Assembly: GCF_937892565.1 (NCBI RefSeq)
Contig: NZ_CALAHQ010000056.1
Coordinates: 1-50,011, forward strand
DNA length: 50,011 nucleotides
DNA from: an uncultured Roseicyclus sp.
Lineage (GTDB): Bacteria; Pseudomonadota; Alphaproteobacteria; Rhodobacterales; Rhodobacteraceae
Direction: 5' to 3'
Every line of letters starts with the position of its first letter. The first letter of the stretch is position 1. The position numbers and the translations under genes are program-made. Of this stretch, positions 8,610 through 17,075 are shown in pieces. Under the pieces are notes generated by a model. It had not been told where the DNA came from. It searched no databases and saw only the letters and a program-made list of their open reading frames with translations.

Positions 8610-9572
8610 ATGAAACTCTTAAAGGCCATCGCAGCCAGCACCCTGCTGGCGGCTGCAACGCCCGTTCTTGCACAAGAGCAACTGTCGATCGCCACCGGCG
8701 GCACGGGCGGCGTCTACTATCCCATGGGGGGCGGGCTTGCGGAAATCATCAACGCGCATGTCGATGGCTATTCGGCCACCGCAGAGGTGACCGGCGCCTC
8801 GGTCGAGAATATGGGTCTGATCGCCACCGGCGATGCCGACATTGCATTTGCGCTTGCAGATACCGTGCAGCAAGCTTTTGGCGGCACCGGCCGCTTCGAA
8901 GGCCAAGCACTGCCCATGCTGCGCGGTCTGGCCGTGTCCTATGCCAATATGGTGCATATCGTGGCTCTGGAGGGCAGCGGGATCACCGCGCTGGCGGATC
9001 TGCGCGGCAAACGCGTGTCCATCGGCGCGCCCGGTTCGGGCACCGAGGTGAACGCGGCCGCGATCCTGAACGCCAACGGCATCACCTATGATGACATCGA
9101 CGAACAGCGCCTGAATTTCAACGAAACCGCCGATGCGCTGGCCAATGGCGACATCGATGCAGGCATCTGGTCGGTGGGCGCGCCGACCTCGTCGATCATG
9201 AACCTTGCCACGACGAATACCATCGTCTTGATCGCCCTGTCCGAAGCCGAAATGGCCGCCGCGCAAGCTGTCGACCCGGTATTCGCGATGACCAGCCTTC
9301 CGGGCGGCACATATGAGGGCGTTGCCAACGATACCGCCGTTCTGGGCGTGCCCAATGTGCTGGTCGTATCCTCGGACATGTCCGATGATCTGGCCTATGC
9401 GATCACCCGCGCGATGTTCGAACAGATCGAGGCGCTGCGCGCGGTCCATCCGGCCGCCAACGAGACCTCGGTCGAATTCACCATGCTCGCGACCCCGATC
9501 CCGCTGCACCCTGGCGCCGTCCGCTACTACGAGGAAATCGGCGCCACCATCCCCGACGCGCTGCGCCCGTGA
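8610..9572 (+). CDS. TAXI-family TRAP transporter solute-binding protein
   Basis: A 320-aa periplasmic protein. The signal peptide covers residues 1-21, with cleavage expected after PVLA. The mature start QEQLSIATGGTGGVYYPMGGGLAEIIN is the hallmark of TAXI proteins, and KRVSIGAPGSGTEVNAAAIL is the second conserved block. These bind the substrate (glutamate-like or other organic anions in the characterised members) and deliver it to a fused TRAP permease. The ATG at 8610 has GGGAGG six bases upstream; the longer open frame to 8541 would place residues before the signal peptide. Its last four bases overlap the DUF1850 gene (GTGA). The substrate cannot be told from sequence. Confidence 0.95.
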   Translation: MKLLKAIAASTLLAAATPVLAQEQLSIATGGTGGVYYPMGGGLAEIINAHVDGYSATAEVTGASVENMGLIATGDADIAFALADTVQQAFGGTGRFEGQALPMLRGLAVSYANMVHIVALEGSGITALADLRGKRVSIGAPGSGTEVNAAAILNANGITYDDIDEQRLNFNETADALANGDIDAGIWSVGAPTSSIMNLATTNTIVLIALSEAEMAAAQAVDPVFAMTSLPGGTYEGVANDTAVLGVPNVLVVSSDMSDDLAYAITRAMFEQIEALRAVHPAANETSVEFTMLATPIPLHPGAVRYYEEIGATIPDALRP

Positions 9573-10042
9573 GCATCAAGGCCGGAGGGGGGCGGTGTAT
9601 CGCCCTCCTCTTGTACCTGTTGGCCACATCGCAGGTCGTCACGGCCGAAACGCTGGTTGCTTCGCTTGAGGACGGCACCGAGATCGCGCGCCTGTCCGTC
9701 CCGGAGGGATCGGGATGGTGCGTTTTGTGGAACCATTCGGTGCGCGGCTTTCCGGTGTCGGACTGCTATGAAAACCGAGGCGGGCAGATGGTGCTGGTGC
9801 GCGCCCATCTGCCCGATTTCGCAGCCGGTCTTGACCATATTCCCGGCCGTGGGCGGCAGGTATCGGATGGGCAGGGTGGCTACTGGATCCTTGATATCAA
9901 CGAAGCGGTTGCGGGCAACGCCTATATCTTGCGCCCCGGCGAAGCTTCGGTCGATCACCGGCTTCGGGTCGGTGAACAGATCGTCTCGCTGTCGGCGCGC
10001 GCGCCGCGGCAACGGGTGCGGATCGAACTGACAGGGGATTGA
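9569..10042 (+). CDS. DUF1850 protein of the TAXI-TRAP operon
   Basis: A 157-aa protein with a hydrophobic N-terminal segment (IALLLYLLATSQVVTA) that looks like a signal peptide or anchor. WCVLWNHSVRGFPVSDCYEN near residues 51-70 is the DUF1850 signature. The start is GTG 9569, overlapping the solute-binding protein stop (GTGA). The stop shares its last base with the permease ATG (TGATG). DUF1850 genes are typically found between TAXI binding proteins and fused TRAP permeases, so an accessory role in that transporter is likely, but none is proven. Two cysteines flank the signature and might form a periplasmic disulfide. Confidence 0.9.
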   Translation: MSIKAGGGRCIALLLYLLATSQVVTAETLVASLEDGTEIARLSVPEGSGWCVLWNHSVRGFPVSDCYENRGGQMVLVRAHLPDFAAGLDHIPGRGRQVSDGQGGYWILDINEAVAGNAYILRPGEASVDHRLRVGEQIVSLSARAPRQRVRIELTGD

Positions 10043-12036
10043 TGCGGATGGCCACCGATACCGACATGCCAATGGCAAGCCACCCACAGCCCCCGATCGT
10101 GCTGCGTGCGATCGCCGTGGTCGGCATCGTGCTGTCGCTGTTTCATCTTTACGCCGCGGGTATCCAGCCGCTTGGCCTGTTCTATCAGCGCCCGATCCAT
10201 CTGGGTTTTATCCTTGTCTTGTGTTTCCTGATCTATCCCGTCTGGGGGCCGGCGCACCCACGCGGCATCACCGGCTGGATCATCGACGCAACCTTGATCT
10301 TGTGCGGCGTGGTGGTCGGCGCTTGGGTGCCGATCAACATCGACATCATCGCCAATCAGGTCTTTCCGCGCGACATCGATGTCTGGATGGGCGTTCTGAC
10401 CATTCTGGTCGTGCTGGAGGGCGCACGCCGCGCCGTGGGTCTTGGCATGACGATCATCGGCGCCGCCTTTGTCGCCTATGCCTTTTCTGGCGCGCGCGGC
10501 GAAATGCCGTTTCTTGCCGATTGGATGCCCGGCATCATGAACCATCGCGGCTATTCGCTGGAACGGGTCGCCAGCCAGATGACCTTGGGGGCCGAAGGCA
10601 TATTCGGGCTGCCGCTTGGGGTAGCGGCGACCTTTATCTTTGTCTTCGTCTTGTTCGGCGCCTTTCTGGAGGTGACGGGCGCGGGCAAATTCTTCATCGA
10701 TCTGGCCTATGCCGCCACAGGCCGCCAGCGCGGCGGCCCCGCCAAGGCCGCCGTCATCGCCAGCGCAGGAATGGGGTCGATCAGCGGATCGGCCATCGCC
10801 AATGTGGTCACGACGGGTGCCTTTACCATCCCGCTGATGAAGCGGCTGGGCTATCGCCCGGCGCAGGCCGGCGGGATCGAGGCCGCCGCCAGCACGGGCG
10901 GGCAGATCATGCCGCCCCTGATGGGCGCAGGCGCATTTCTGATGAGCGAGTTTACCCGCGTGCCCTATGGCGACATCGTTTTGGTGTCGATCTTTCCGGC
11001 CATTCTCTATTTCGGAACGGTCTATCTTCTGGTCCACATCGCCGCCGTGAAACAAGGCATGAGCGGCATTCCCGCCGCTGAGCTTCCCAGCGTGCGCCAT
11101 GTGCTGGCCGAAGGCTGGCATTTCTTGCTGCCGCTGGTGGCACTGACCTATTTCCTGATTGCGGGCTATTCGCCGATGCGGGTCGGGTTCTTTGCCATCC
11201 TTTCGGTGGTCGCGGCTGCATCGGCCAAGGCATTGTGGGTCTTTTTCGTCACGGGACCCACGGTCGCGGGCCTTGTGGCGCTGTGCCGGCGCGGCCTGTC
11301 CCTGACACTGCGGGCGATGGAACTGGGCGCGCGCAATGCGGTGGCTGTTTCCATGGCCTGTGCCGTGGCGGGCATCATCGTCGGGGTGGTGGGGCTGACG
11401 GGGCTGGGGCTGAAATTCTCGGCCATGATGCTGGCATTTTCGGGCGGCAATCTGGTGCTGGCGCTGCTTTTGGTGCTGATTGCAAGCCTGATCCTTGGAA
11501 TGGGCTTGCCGGTGACGGCGGCCTATATCGTGCTGATCATTCTGGTTGGCCCGGCGCTGACCTCGGAATTCGGCGTGCCGCTGTTGATCGCGCATCTTGT
11601 GGTGTTTTGGTATTCCCAAGACAGCAACGTCACCCCGCCCGTTGCGCTTGCGGGATTTGCCGGAGCAGCCATCGCCGGATCGAAACCGATGGAGACCAGC
11701 TTTCAGGCGTGGAAATACGCCAAAGGGTTGTATCTGATCCCGCTGTTCATGGTGTTCAACGAGGAAATCATCCTTGGCGGCCCCCTGCCCTTGCTGATCT
11801 GGAGCGGGACCATCGCCATCGTCGCGCTGGTGGGTTTTGCGGCGGCCATCGAAGGCTATTTGTGGCGCCCCATGGCCTTGTGGCAGCGGGCGCTGATCGT
11901 GCCGGGGGTGATCGCGGTGTTCTGGCCAAGCTTCGTGATCGAGGCGGGTGGCGTTGCGCTGATCGTGGCCATGCTGGCCTTGAATTGGTGGGGCAATCGC
12001 GGTCAGGCCGATCTTGCGCGACCGGACAGTGTATGA
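10042..12036 (+). CDS. TRAP transporter fused permease (4TM/12TM)
   Basis: A 664-aa very hydrophobic protein. The N-terminal third (about residues 25-200) has four membrane spans corresponding to DctQ. The rest has about twelve spans corresponding to DctM, with GSISGSAIANVVTTGAFTIP and ASTGGQIMPPLMGAGAFLM, typical of TAXI-type fused permeases. It imports the ligand delivered by the upstream binding protein, driven by an ion gradient. ATG 10042 is chosen because it shares its A with the DUF1850 stop; a TTG at 10039 is only one codon longer. It ends the operon. No clear intrinsic terminator is seen before the convergent gene that ends at 12070. Confidence 0.95.
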   Translation: MRMATDTDMPMASHPQPPIVLRAIAVVGIVLSLFHLYAAGIQPLGLFYQRPIHLGFILVLCFLIYPVWGPAHPRGITGWIIDATLILCGVVVGAWVPINIDIIANQVFPRDIDVWMGVLTILVVLEGARRAVGLGMTIIGAAFVAYAFSGARGEMPFLADWMPGIMNHRGYSLERVASQMTLGAEGIFGLPLGVAATFIFVFVLFGAFLEVTGAGKFFIDLAYAATGRQRGGPAKAAVIASAGMGSISGSAIANVVTTGAFTIPLMKRLGYRPAQAGGIEAAASTGGQIMPPLMGAGAFLMSEFTRVPYGDIVLVSIFPAILYFGTVYLLVHIAAVKQGMSGIPAAELPSVRHVLAEGWHFLLPLVALTYFLIAGYSPMRVGFFAILSVVAAASAKALWVFFVTGPTVAGLVALCRRGLSLTLRAMELGARNAVAVSMACAVAGIIVGVVGLTGLGLKFSAMMLAFSGGNLVLALLLVLIASLILGMGLPVTAAYIVLIILVGPALTSEFGVPLLIAHLVVFWYSQDSNVTPPVALAGFAGAAIAGSKPMETSFQAWKYAKGLYLIPLFMVFNEEIILGGPLPLLIWSGTIAIVALVGFAAAIEGYLWRPMALWQRALIVPGVIAVFWPSFVIEAGGVALIVAMLALNWWGNRGQADLARPDSV

Positions 12037-12069
12037 CGAAACGTCCCGGCGCGCGGCTGGCCCATCCCC

Positions 12070-12969
12070 CTAGATGAGGGCGGCCAGATACGCGGTCAGG
12101 GGTTGCGCATCTTGGCGGGCGGCCTCGCAACGGGCGACCATCTGTGCCAACCACGGCGGGCTGAACAGAACCACATACCCACCGGGCGCGGGCAAGATCG
12201 CACGGCCCCCAAAGATCGCCGCAGCACTCAGGCGCGCACGCGCAAAATCGGTGACAAAGGCGTCGATGCCCGGCGGCAATCTGGCCGGGAAATCCAACAG
12301 CCGTGCCATCTGTGCGGTGATCGCCCGATCGCTCAAGACCGCATAGCGGCCCAAGCGGGCGCGCATGGCGTCCAGCACCTGAGCGTCAATCAAGATCACG
12401 CCGCGCGTCGCCTGTCCAAGATCAACACCAGGGGCCGAGCCTTTGGCATCAAGAGGCACAGGCGCATCCGTGCCAAGTTCCGCCGCGACCAGTTCCCTGC
12501 TTTTGGCGCAGTCGGGCAAGGTGATGGGCAGGTAATGAAAACGCTCGGCCGGTGCCTGACGCCACATGCGCCAACTGACATCCTCCAGCCCGGCGGCATC
12601 GCCCGGCAGAAACTGACCGGTGATCTCGCTGGTTGCGGCTTCGGCCGTCGCATGCGCATGGTCCAGGATCGCCGCAAGGCTTTGCGCCCGCGCGTTGTCA
12701 CCGCTTGCCGCAGCAAGATGCGCCTGAAGCCGAATTTCGGTCAGCAATGCGGCATGGATATTGTCGATCTGCGCATCGCCACATCCGGGCACACCATCGC
12801 ATCGGGCCAGAAAAGCGCCCAAGCCCCCGGGTGCGGCGATGATCTTGTCAAGCGTGATGTCCAGCACCGGATCGACCAGAACGCTTTTGCGAAATTTCAG
12901 ATGCCCATAGGCTTGCTGCAGCAACCGGGCGATGCTCCAGGTCATGCGTTGCTGTTGTTCGATGCTCAC
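12070..12969 (-). CDS. Unrecognised 299-aa protein
   Basis: I do not recognise this family. The start is taken as GTG 12969 because an excellent ribosome binding site (AAAGGTGAG) precedes it; the open frame continues to 13326 but that part has poor protein character. The protein is soluble, alanine-rich and mainly helical. Visible blocks are WSIARLLQQAYGHLKFRKSV at residues 11-30 or so, a helical middle (LLTEIRLQAHLAAASGDNARAQSLAAILDHAHA), FLPGDAAGLEDVSWRMWRQ, a VILIDAQVLDAMRARLGRYAVLSDRAI stretch and a C-terminal GGYVVLFSPPWLAQMVARCEAAR. No catalytic motif, signal peptide or HTH stands out. It is convergent with the TRAP operon and divergent from a winged-helix regulator, sharing the dyad-rich control region. 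Confidence 0.7.
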   Translation of the reverse strand: MSIEQQQRMTWSIARLLQQAYGHLKFRKSVLVDPVLDITLDKIIAAPGGLGAFLARCDGVPGCGDAQIDNIHAALLTEIRLQAHLAAASGDNARAQSLAAILDHAHATAEAATSEITGQFLPGDAAGLEDVSWRMWRQAPAERFHYLPITLPDCAKSRELVAAELGTDAPVPLDAKGSAPGVDLGQATRGVILIDAQVLDAMRARLGRYAVLSDRAITAQMARLLDFPARLPPGIDAFVTDFARARLSAAAIFGGRAILPAPGGYVVLFSPPWLAQMVARCEAARQDAQPLTAYLAALI

Positions 12970-13530
12970 TGCGCTCACCTTTGCCGATAAAAAAAGGCTG
13001 ATATCGGCGCGATCCCGCCGGGCTGGAGCAAACACCGCGATTGTGTTTGTCGACAGGACGCACACCTGCACAAGGTGCATGCAAGAGTGCAACACACCCA
13101 AGTGCCCAGTTTGGGCATGATGACGTGACCGGCTTGATCGCGCCGTGATCAACTGCGTCCGGGCCGTGGGCCAGCGCTTGTGCCGACTGCGGCTTTGGCA
13201 CCGCCGGTCAACGCCCAAATTGGGCACGTGCCCCGGTTGAAACCCGGCCCTGAGACTGAACAAATGATGATCCGGCAACACCCACTGGCTGCGTTTTGGG
13301 CGCCACCCGGCGGCCCTGCGCCGCATGACAGAGCCTGCAATTCAAAAGGGTGAGCGTAAGTGAACACCAACACACGGGCGGGCCCGGCTGGGACAATCCG
13401 GAACTGTCCTTGTATCGGCACCGCAACGGCGCGCCGCGCGAGCCGATCGATGCAACCGGACACCAGCCGTGACTGGCCCAAAGCCATATCCCGGCGCTTG
13501 GGCCCGGTCATGTGGAGCGCGTGACGCAAC
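12970..13530. other. 561-bp divergent intergenic region
   Basis: No confident gene lies here. The left part holds the dyads listed separately. The right part has several short frames. One is GTG 13360-13524 (54 codons), preceded by AAAGGGTGAG and ending in the same frame two codons before the winged-helix ATG. Another is GTG 13350 in a different frame (40 aa, good GC3, but the purine run abuts the start). Either could be a leader peptide; neither is convincing. Confidence 0.4.
13067..13233. promoter_or_regulatory. Cluster of five inverted repeats
   Basis: Dyads found by eye: TGCAC-N3-GTGCA (13067-13079), TGCCCA-N3-TGGGCA (13103-13117), TTGATC-N7-GATCAA (13134-13152), GCCCAA-A-TTGGGC (13213-13225) and GGGCACGTGCCC (13222-13233), the last two overlapping. 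The second and fourth share the half-site GCCCA and could be operators for one regulator, possibly the neighbouring winged-helix protein. Confidence 0.5.
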
Positions 13531-13983
13531 ATGGTCGCCAAACCCGGTCAGAAACAACAACGCACCCTGATACAAAGCGCGTTTGGCACGGTTTTTCCTG
13601 CCTACCTCAGAAGTTCGGCGCGATTGCTCAACATGGCGCGGCAGCAGTTCGGGGGCGATCTGGATGCGATGTTCATCTTGTGCGTGATCTTGGCCTCTGA
13701 GGATAGCACAACGTGGCAGGATGCAGCGTTCGACACGCTGGACCGGCTGCCGCGCATGGGGTCAACCAACACCGCCTCGATCGCGCTGGCCACGGGCATC
13801 CCGCGCGCGACGGTGCAGCGCAAGCTGGCCGACCTGACCGCACGCGGCTGGATCGAACGGCGCCCCGTGACCGGCTGGAGCATGACCCCAAAAGCGGCGC
13901 AAGAGCTGCGCGGGCTGGCCTTGGAAACGCTGCGCTATCTTGAGGTGATCGTCACCGCGCTGCGCAAAAGCGAAGAGCCGTAA
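13531..13983 (+). CDS. Winged-helix (MarR-like) DNA-binding regulator
   Basis: A 150-aa protein. The segment TNTASIALATGIPRATVQRKLADLTARGWIER (about residues 79-112) reads as helix-turn-helix plus wing, with the GIPRATVQRKL recognition helix of MarR/IclR-like folds. Helical segments before (LRSSARLLNMARQQFGGDLDAMFILCVILAS) and after (AAQELRGLALETLRYLEVIVTAL) would dimerise. ATG 13531 is the first possible start, since an in-frame TGA lies at 13522-13524. The ribosome binding site is weak. The ligand is unknown. Position suggests it controls itself and the divergent 299-aa protein through the dyads at 13067-13233. Confidence 0.8.
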   Translation: MVAKPGQKQQRTLIQSAFGTVFPAYLRSSARLLNMARQQFGGDLDAMFILCVILASEDSTTWQDAAFDTLDRLPRMGSTNTASIALATGIPRATVQRKLADLTARGWIERRPVTGWSMTPKAAQELRGLALETLRYLEVIVTALRKSEEP

Positions 13984-13987
13984 GCCA

Positions 13988-14275
13988 TCACCGCTCAGGC
14001 ATCGACAACAGACCACAGACGCGATGATCGCTCGCGGCGGTCTTGTTTCTGCGATCGACAGGTAGGGGCGGGCACAAGACCGCATCGCACAGCCGGGCCG
14101 CATCGCTTTGCGCCTGTTCCAGCAGCCGCAGACAGATGCGCCCCTGGATCTCGATTTCTTCGTGGTCGGCGCCTTCGGGAAAGATGTGGATGATCTCATC
14201 AATCAGATGCTTGAGCGAGCTTGCCAGATGTTCCACATGCGGTGCGGTCGTTGCAGATGTCATATGCATGTCCAT
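13988..14275 (-). CDS. 95-aa orphan protein
   Basis: No family recognised. The ATG at 14275 has AGGA seven bases upstream; an ATG at 14299 is possible but lacks a ribosome binding site. The N-terminus is methionine- and histidine-rich (MDMHMTSATTAPHVEHLASSL), followed by an amphipathic helix (KHLIDEIIHIFPEGADHEEIEIQGRICLRLLEQAQSDAARLCDAV) and a short basic tail. It is soluble and mildly acidic. It converges on the winged-helix gene, whose stop is only 4 nt away, and is divergent from the WYL regulator with a 179-bp gap. The long helical segment makes a random open frame less likely. Confidence 0.5.
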   Translation of the reverse strand: MDMHMTSATTAPHVEHLASSLKHLIDEIIHIFPEGADHEEIEIQGRICLRLLEQAQSDAARLCDAVLCPPLPVDRRNKTAASDHRVCGLLSMPER

Positions 14276-14384
14276 TGTCGATCCTGTTGCCCCGGCCATT
14301 CAGCGCCGGGGGGCCAATTCAGACTCTGTTCGGAACCAACGACCGACACGCAAAGACCGACAACACAGCAAGCTCCGAATCAGA

Positions 14385-14406
14385 AGGTGACTTCATCACA
14401 TCACCT
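14385..14406. promoter_or_regulatory. AGGTGA-N10-TCACCT inverted repeat
   Basis: Perfect 6-bp arms at 14385-14390 and 14401-14406, 49 bp upstream of the WYL regulator ATG and inside the gap shared with the divergent 95-aa gene. The position suits an autoregulatory operator; no experimental link is known to me. Confidence 0.35.
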
Positions 14407-14454
14407 CTTTACAAAGCCTCCACGTCAGAACCTTACGTGGATTACCGACCGACC

Positions 14455-15447
14455 ATGGCCTTCGAGAAAAGTCTTTCCTTGTTGCGTTTGGCCGAAATGG
14501 CCGCAGCCCGACATCAGGGCGTGTGCTTGCTGGATGTGATGGAAGAATTCGCGGTCAACCAACGCACCGCGCAACGCATGATGCGCGGGCTGGAAGCGGC
14601 CTTTGCAAGCGTGGTGCATTCCATCGACGATGACCGGCGCAAATGGTGGAAGCTGCAAGATGCAACCGTTCTGCGATGGCAGGGCGTCCGCGACAGCGAA
14701 CTGGCCGCACTCGACATGAGCATCCGCCGCGCCCGGCGCGAGGGCGCCGATCTGGATGCGGCCGCCCTTGTTTGCTTGCGCGACAGGATCTTGGCCACCA
14801 TGCCCGGCCCCCATGCCCGCCGCGCCGAAGCGGATGCAGCCGCCATGCTGGAGGCACAGGGATATGCCTGTCGGCCCGGCCCCAAGGCTCAGATCGCGCC
14901 CATGATCCTTGGCAACATCGCTTTGGGCATCAAGGCGCCCTTTGCGCTCGACCTTGTGTATCAGGGCGCGCGCGATACCGATGCCACGCCGCGAAAGGTT
15001 GAGCCCTATGGCCTGTTGCTGGGCGTGCGGCAATATCTGGTGGCCCGCGACACGCAACAGGGCGGAGCCTATCGGCGCTTTCGCCTCGACCGGATCACGG
15101 ATGCAAGGATCACCGGGCAATCTTTTGCCCGCGACCCTGAATTCGACCTGACCAGCTTTGCAGCACAGGCTTTCGGTTCTTTCCATTCCGACAGCGAACA
15201 CGGCCCGGTCATCTGGCGCTTCACCCCCAAGGCCGCGCCGGTCGCGCGCGATTTCGAATTTCACCCCACGCAACGCCTGATCGACGAGCCCGACGGAAGC
15301 CTGCGGGTGGAATTCACCGCCTCGGGTTGGATCGAGATGATCTGGCATCTCTACCAATGGGGCGATCAGGTCGAGGTGGTGGCGCCCGAGGCGCTGAAAC
15401 ATCTGGTCAAGGGTTTCCAGCGACAAGATCTTGAGGTCTTGCCCTAG
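14455..15447 (+). CDS. WYL-domain transcriptional regulator
   Basis: A 330-aa protein. The N-terminal winged helix (FEKSLSLLRLAEMAAARHQGVCLLDVMEEFAVNQRTAQRMMRGLE) is of the HTH_11 type. The middle is a WYL module (KAPFALDLVYQG..., then VEPYGLLLGVRQYLVARD with the RRFRLDRITDARI strand). The C-terminal segment (ARDFEFHPTQ..., GWIEMIWHLYQWGDQVEVVAPEALKHLVKGF) is the WCX extension. WYL proteins sense nucleic acids or nucleotides and control DNA-damage, defence or metabolic genes. ATG 14455 is chosen; GTG 14437 is an alternative and the frame is open back to 14221. No strong ribosome binding site is seen for either. No defence system is adjacent. Confidence 0.87.
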   Translation: MAFEKSLSLLRLAEMAAARHQGVCLLDVMEEFAVNQRTAQRMMRGLEAAFASVVHSIDDDRRKWWKLQDATVLRWQGVRDSELAALDMSIRRARREGADLDAAALVCLRDRILATMPGPHARRAEADAAAMLEAQGYACRPGPKAQIAPMILGNIALGIKAPFALDLVYQGARDTDATPRKVEPYGLLLGVRQYLVARDTQQGGAYRRFRLDRITDARITGQSFARDPEFDLTSFAAQAFGSFHSDSEHGPVIWRFTPKAAPVARDFEFHPTQRLIDEPDGSLRVEFTASGWIEMIWHLYQWGDQVEVVAPEALKHLVKGFQRQDLEVLP

Positions 15448-15531
15448 CACACACCTCGATCACGACAGATGCCCCGAAAAGCACCCGAACCAGGCCAAGG
15501 CGCCCGCAAGCTGTCCATGATTTAGGGAAAG

Positions 15532-15608
15532 TGGCGCACTGGGGAGGATTCGAACCCCCGACCCCTTGATTCGTAGTCAAGTACTCTATCCAACTGAGCT
15601 ACCAGTGC
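15532..15608 (-). tRNA. tRNA-Arg (anticodon ACG)
   Basis: The minus strand folds as a full cloverleaf. The acceptor stem is GCACTGG/CCAGTGC, followed by U8-A9, the D arm GCTC...GAGT, the anticodon stem TTGA/TCAA around loop CTACGAA (anticodon ACG, read as ICG for arginine CGN codons), the T loop TTCGAAT with a 5-bp stem, discriminator G and an encoded CCA at 15532-15534. It lies between the WYL gene and the histidine kinase; no integration scar was seen at its 3' end. Confidence 0.97.
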
Positions 15609-15665
15609 GTGAGGGCGGGGTTTAACGTCGGCCTCGGGGTGTTGCAAGGAAAAAACCCGCGCAGA

Positions 15666-17051
15666 TCAGGTGGCCAATCCAGCCGGCAACATGATGCGGA
15701 AAACGGTGCCATCGGCGTCGGACCGAACCAGTTCCAGCTTGCCGCCATGACCCTTGACCAGCTCGGCGCAGATGGCCAGCCCCAAGCCCGTGCCGCCCTT
15801 GCGCACGCCGCCATGAAACGGCTTGAACAGATGCGCGCGCGCCTTTTGCGGAAGGCCTGGCCCCGTGTCTTGCACGCCGATTTCCCAGCCCTCGTCGGTC
15901 TCGCGGCCGGTGATCGTCACGCTGCCGGGATTGCCGGTGGCCGCAATGGCAAGGCGGGCGTTGCGCACAAGGTTCGACAAGACGCGGTGCAATTGTTCGG
16001 CATCCGCGCGCACCATCAGCCCCGGTGCCACGTCGCAGCCATATTCAATCGCTGCACTGTCGTCGCTGAGCCGTTCGTTTTCGATCACATCCTCGACCAA
16101 GCCGCGCAGGGGCAACCGCGTCAATTTGGGTGCTGGTTCTTCGGCCCGCCCAAAGGCCAGCGTCGCCTCGGTCAGATGAATGGCCCGGTCAAGCGATGCC
16201 AAAAGCCGGGGCGCGATGCGTTGCACGGCCGGATCTTGCGATGCCTCCAGACGGTCGCCCAGCATGGTGGCCACCGACAGCATGTTGCGCAGATCATGGC
16301 TGATCTTGGCCACCGCCTCACCCAGTTGGGCCAAACGCTCACGCTGTTTGAGGGCCCCGGTCAGCTCGGTCTGCAAGCTGTTCAGCGCGTCCTCGGCATC
16401 GCGCAATTCGCGCACGCGCCCTTGTGGCTGGATGATGCGTGCGGGGTCCTCTGGTGCCGCGGCATAGCGTGTCATGCTGGCCACAAGACGTTTGATCGGG
16501 CTGACCATCAATTGGCGCACGGCAATAAACAGCAGCACCGCCGTAAAGATCGAGATCACCGCCGACAGCGCCAGAATGCGCAGGCCATAATCGATCAGCG
16601 CCGCCCGCAAGGGTTCGGTCGGCATGGTGACTTCGATCAACAGCCCCGCTTCGCGCACCGGTTCCCCGATCACGCGAATGACCTGCGGTTCGGGGTTGAC
16701 CATGCGCGCCAGCGCGTCGCGCATCAAGACCCAGCCCGGCGGATCGCGCAGATCATAGGTGGCCGAAATCTGCGGCATCGCATCTGACGACAAGATCAGT
16801 TGCCGCACCGCATCGCGGCGCAAGACCACGTTCAGGACTTCGGCGTTTTCCAAAAGCTCGGCCTCAAGCGCCGCGTCGATGCGCCGATCCGTGGCCAACA
16901 AGGCAAGCGAGGCGATCTGTGCCCGTTCCAAACGCGCCAGCAGGTAATCCTCGCGGAAGCGCGCGACAGAGGGCACGAAAATGAACACTTCGGCCAGCAT
17001 CACAAAGATGATGGTCAGGATCAGAAACCGCCCTGAAAGTGTATGTCCCAC
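15666..17051 (-). CDS. Sensor histidine kinase
   Basis: A 461-aa membrane kinase. The first transmembrane helix is about residues 8-28, a periplasmic sensor of about 130 residues follows, and the second helix is about 158-180. A HAMP-like segment follows, then the H-box AVAKISHDLRNML with His252. N-box HRVLSNLVRNARLAI, G1 DTGPGLP and G2 GGTGLGLAI complete the ATPase domain. The start is GTG 17051, 24 nt after the flavoprotein stop; the ribosome binding site is only a GGGG. No response regulator is encoded nearby, so it is an orphan in this window. Cotranscription with the VTT and flavoprotein genes suggests redox or envelope sensing, but that is inference. Confidence 0.93.
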   Translation of the reverse strand: MGHTLSGRFLILTIIFVMLAEVFIFVPSVARFREDYLLARLERAQIASLALLATDRRIDAALEAELLENAEVLNVVLRRDAVRQLILSSDAMPQISATYDLRDPPGWVLMRDALARMVNPEPQVIRVIGEPVREAGLLIEVTMPTEPLRAALIDYGLRILALSAVISIFTAVLLFIAVRQLMVSPIKRLVASMTRYAAAPEDPARIIQPQGRVRELRDAEDALNSLQTELTGALKQRERLAQLGEAVAKISHDLRNMLSVATMLGDRLEASQDPAVQRIAPRLLASLDRAIHLTEATLAFGRAEEPAPKLTRLPLRGLVEDVIENERLSDDSAAIEYGCDVAPGLMVRADAEQLHRVLSNLVRNARLAIAATGNPGSVTITGRETDEGWEIGVQDTGPGLPQKARAHLFKPFHGGVRKGGTGLGLAICAELVKGHGGKLELVRSDADGTVFRIMLPAGLAT

Positions 17052-17075
17052 ACGAACCCCGGTCTGCCCGACGGA

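Noticed and set aside
13134..13152. TTGATC-N7-GATCAA as an FnrL site
   Set aside because: FNR sites have TTGAT-N4-ATCAA; here the spacing is nine, so only a generic dyad is claimed.
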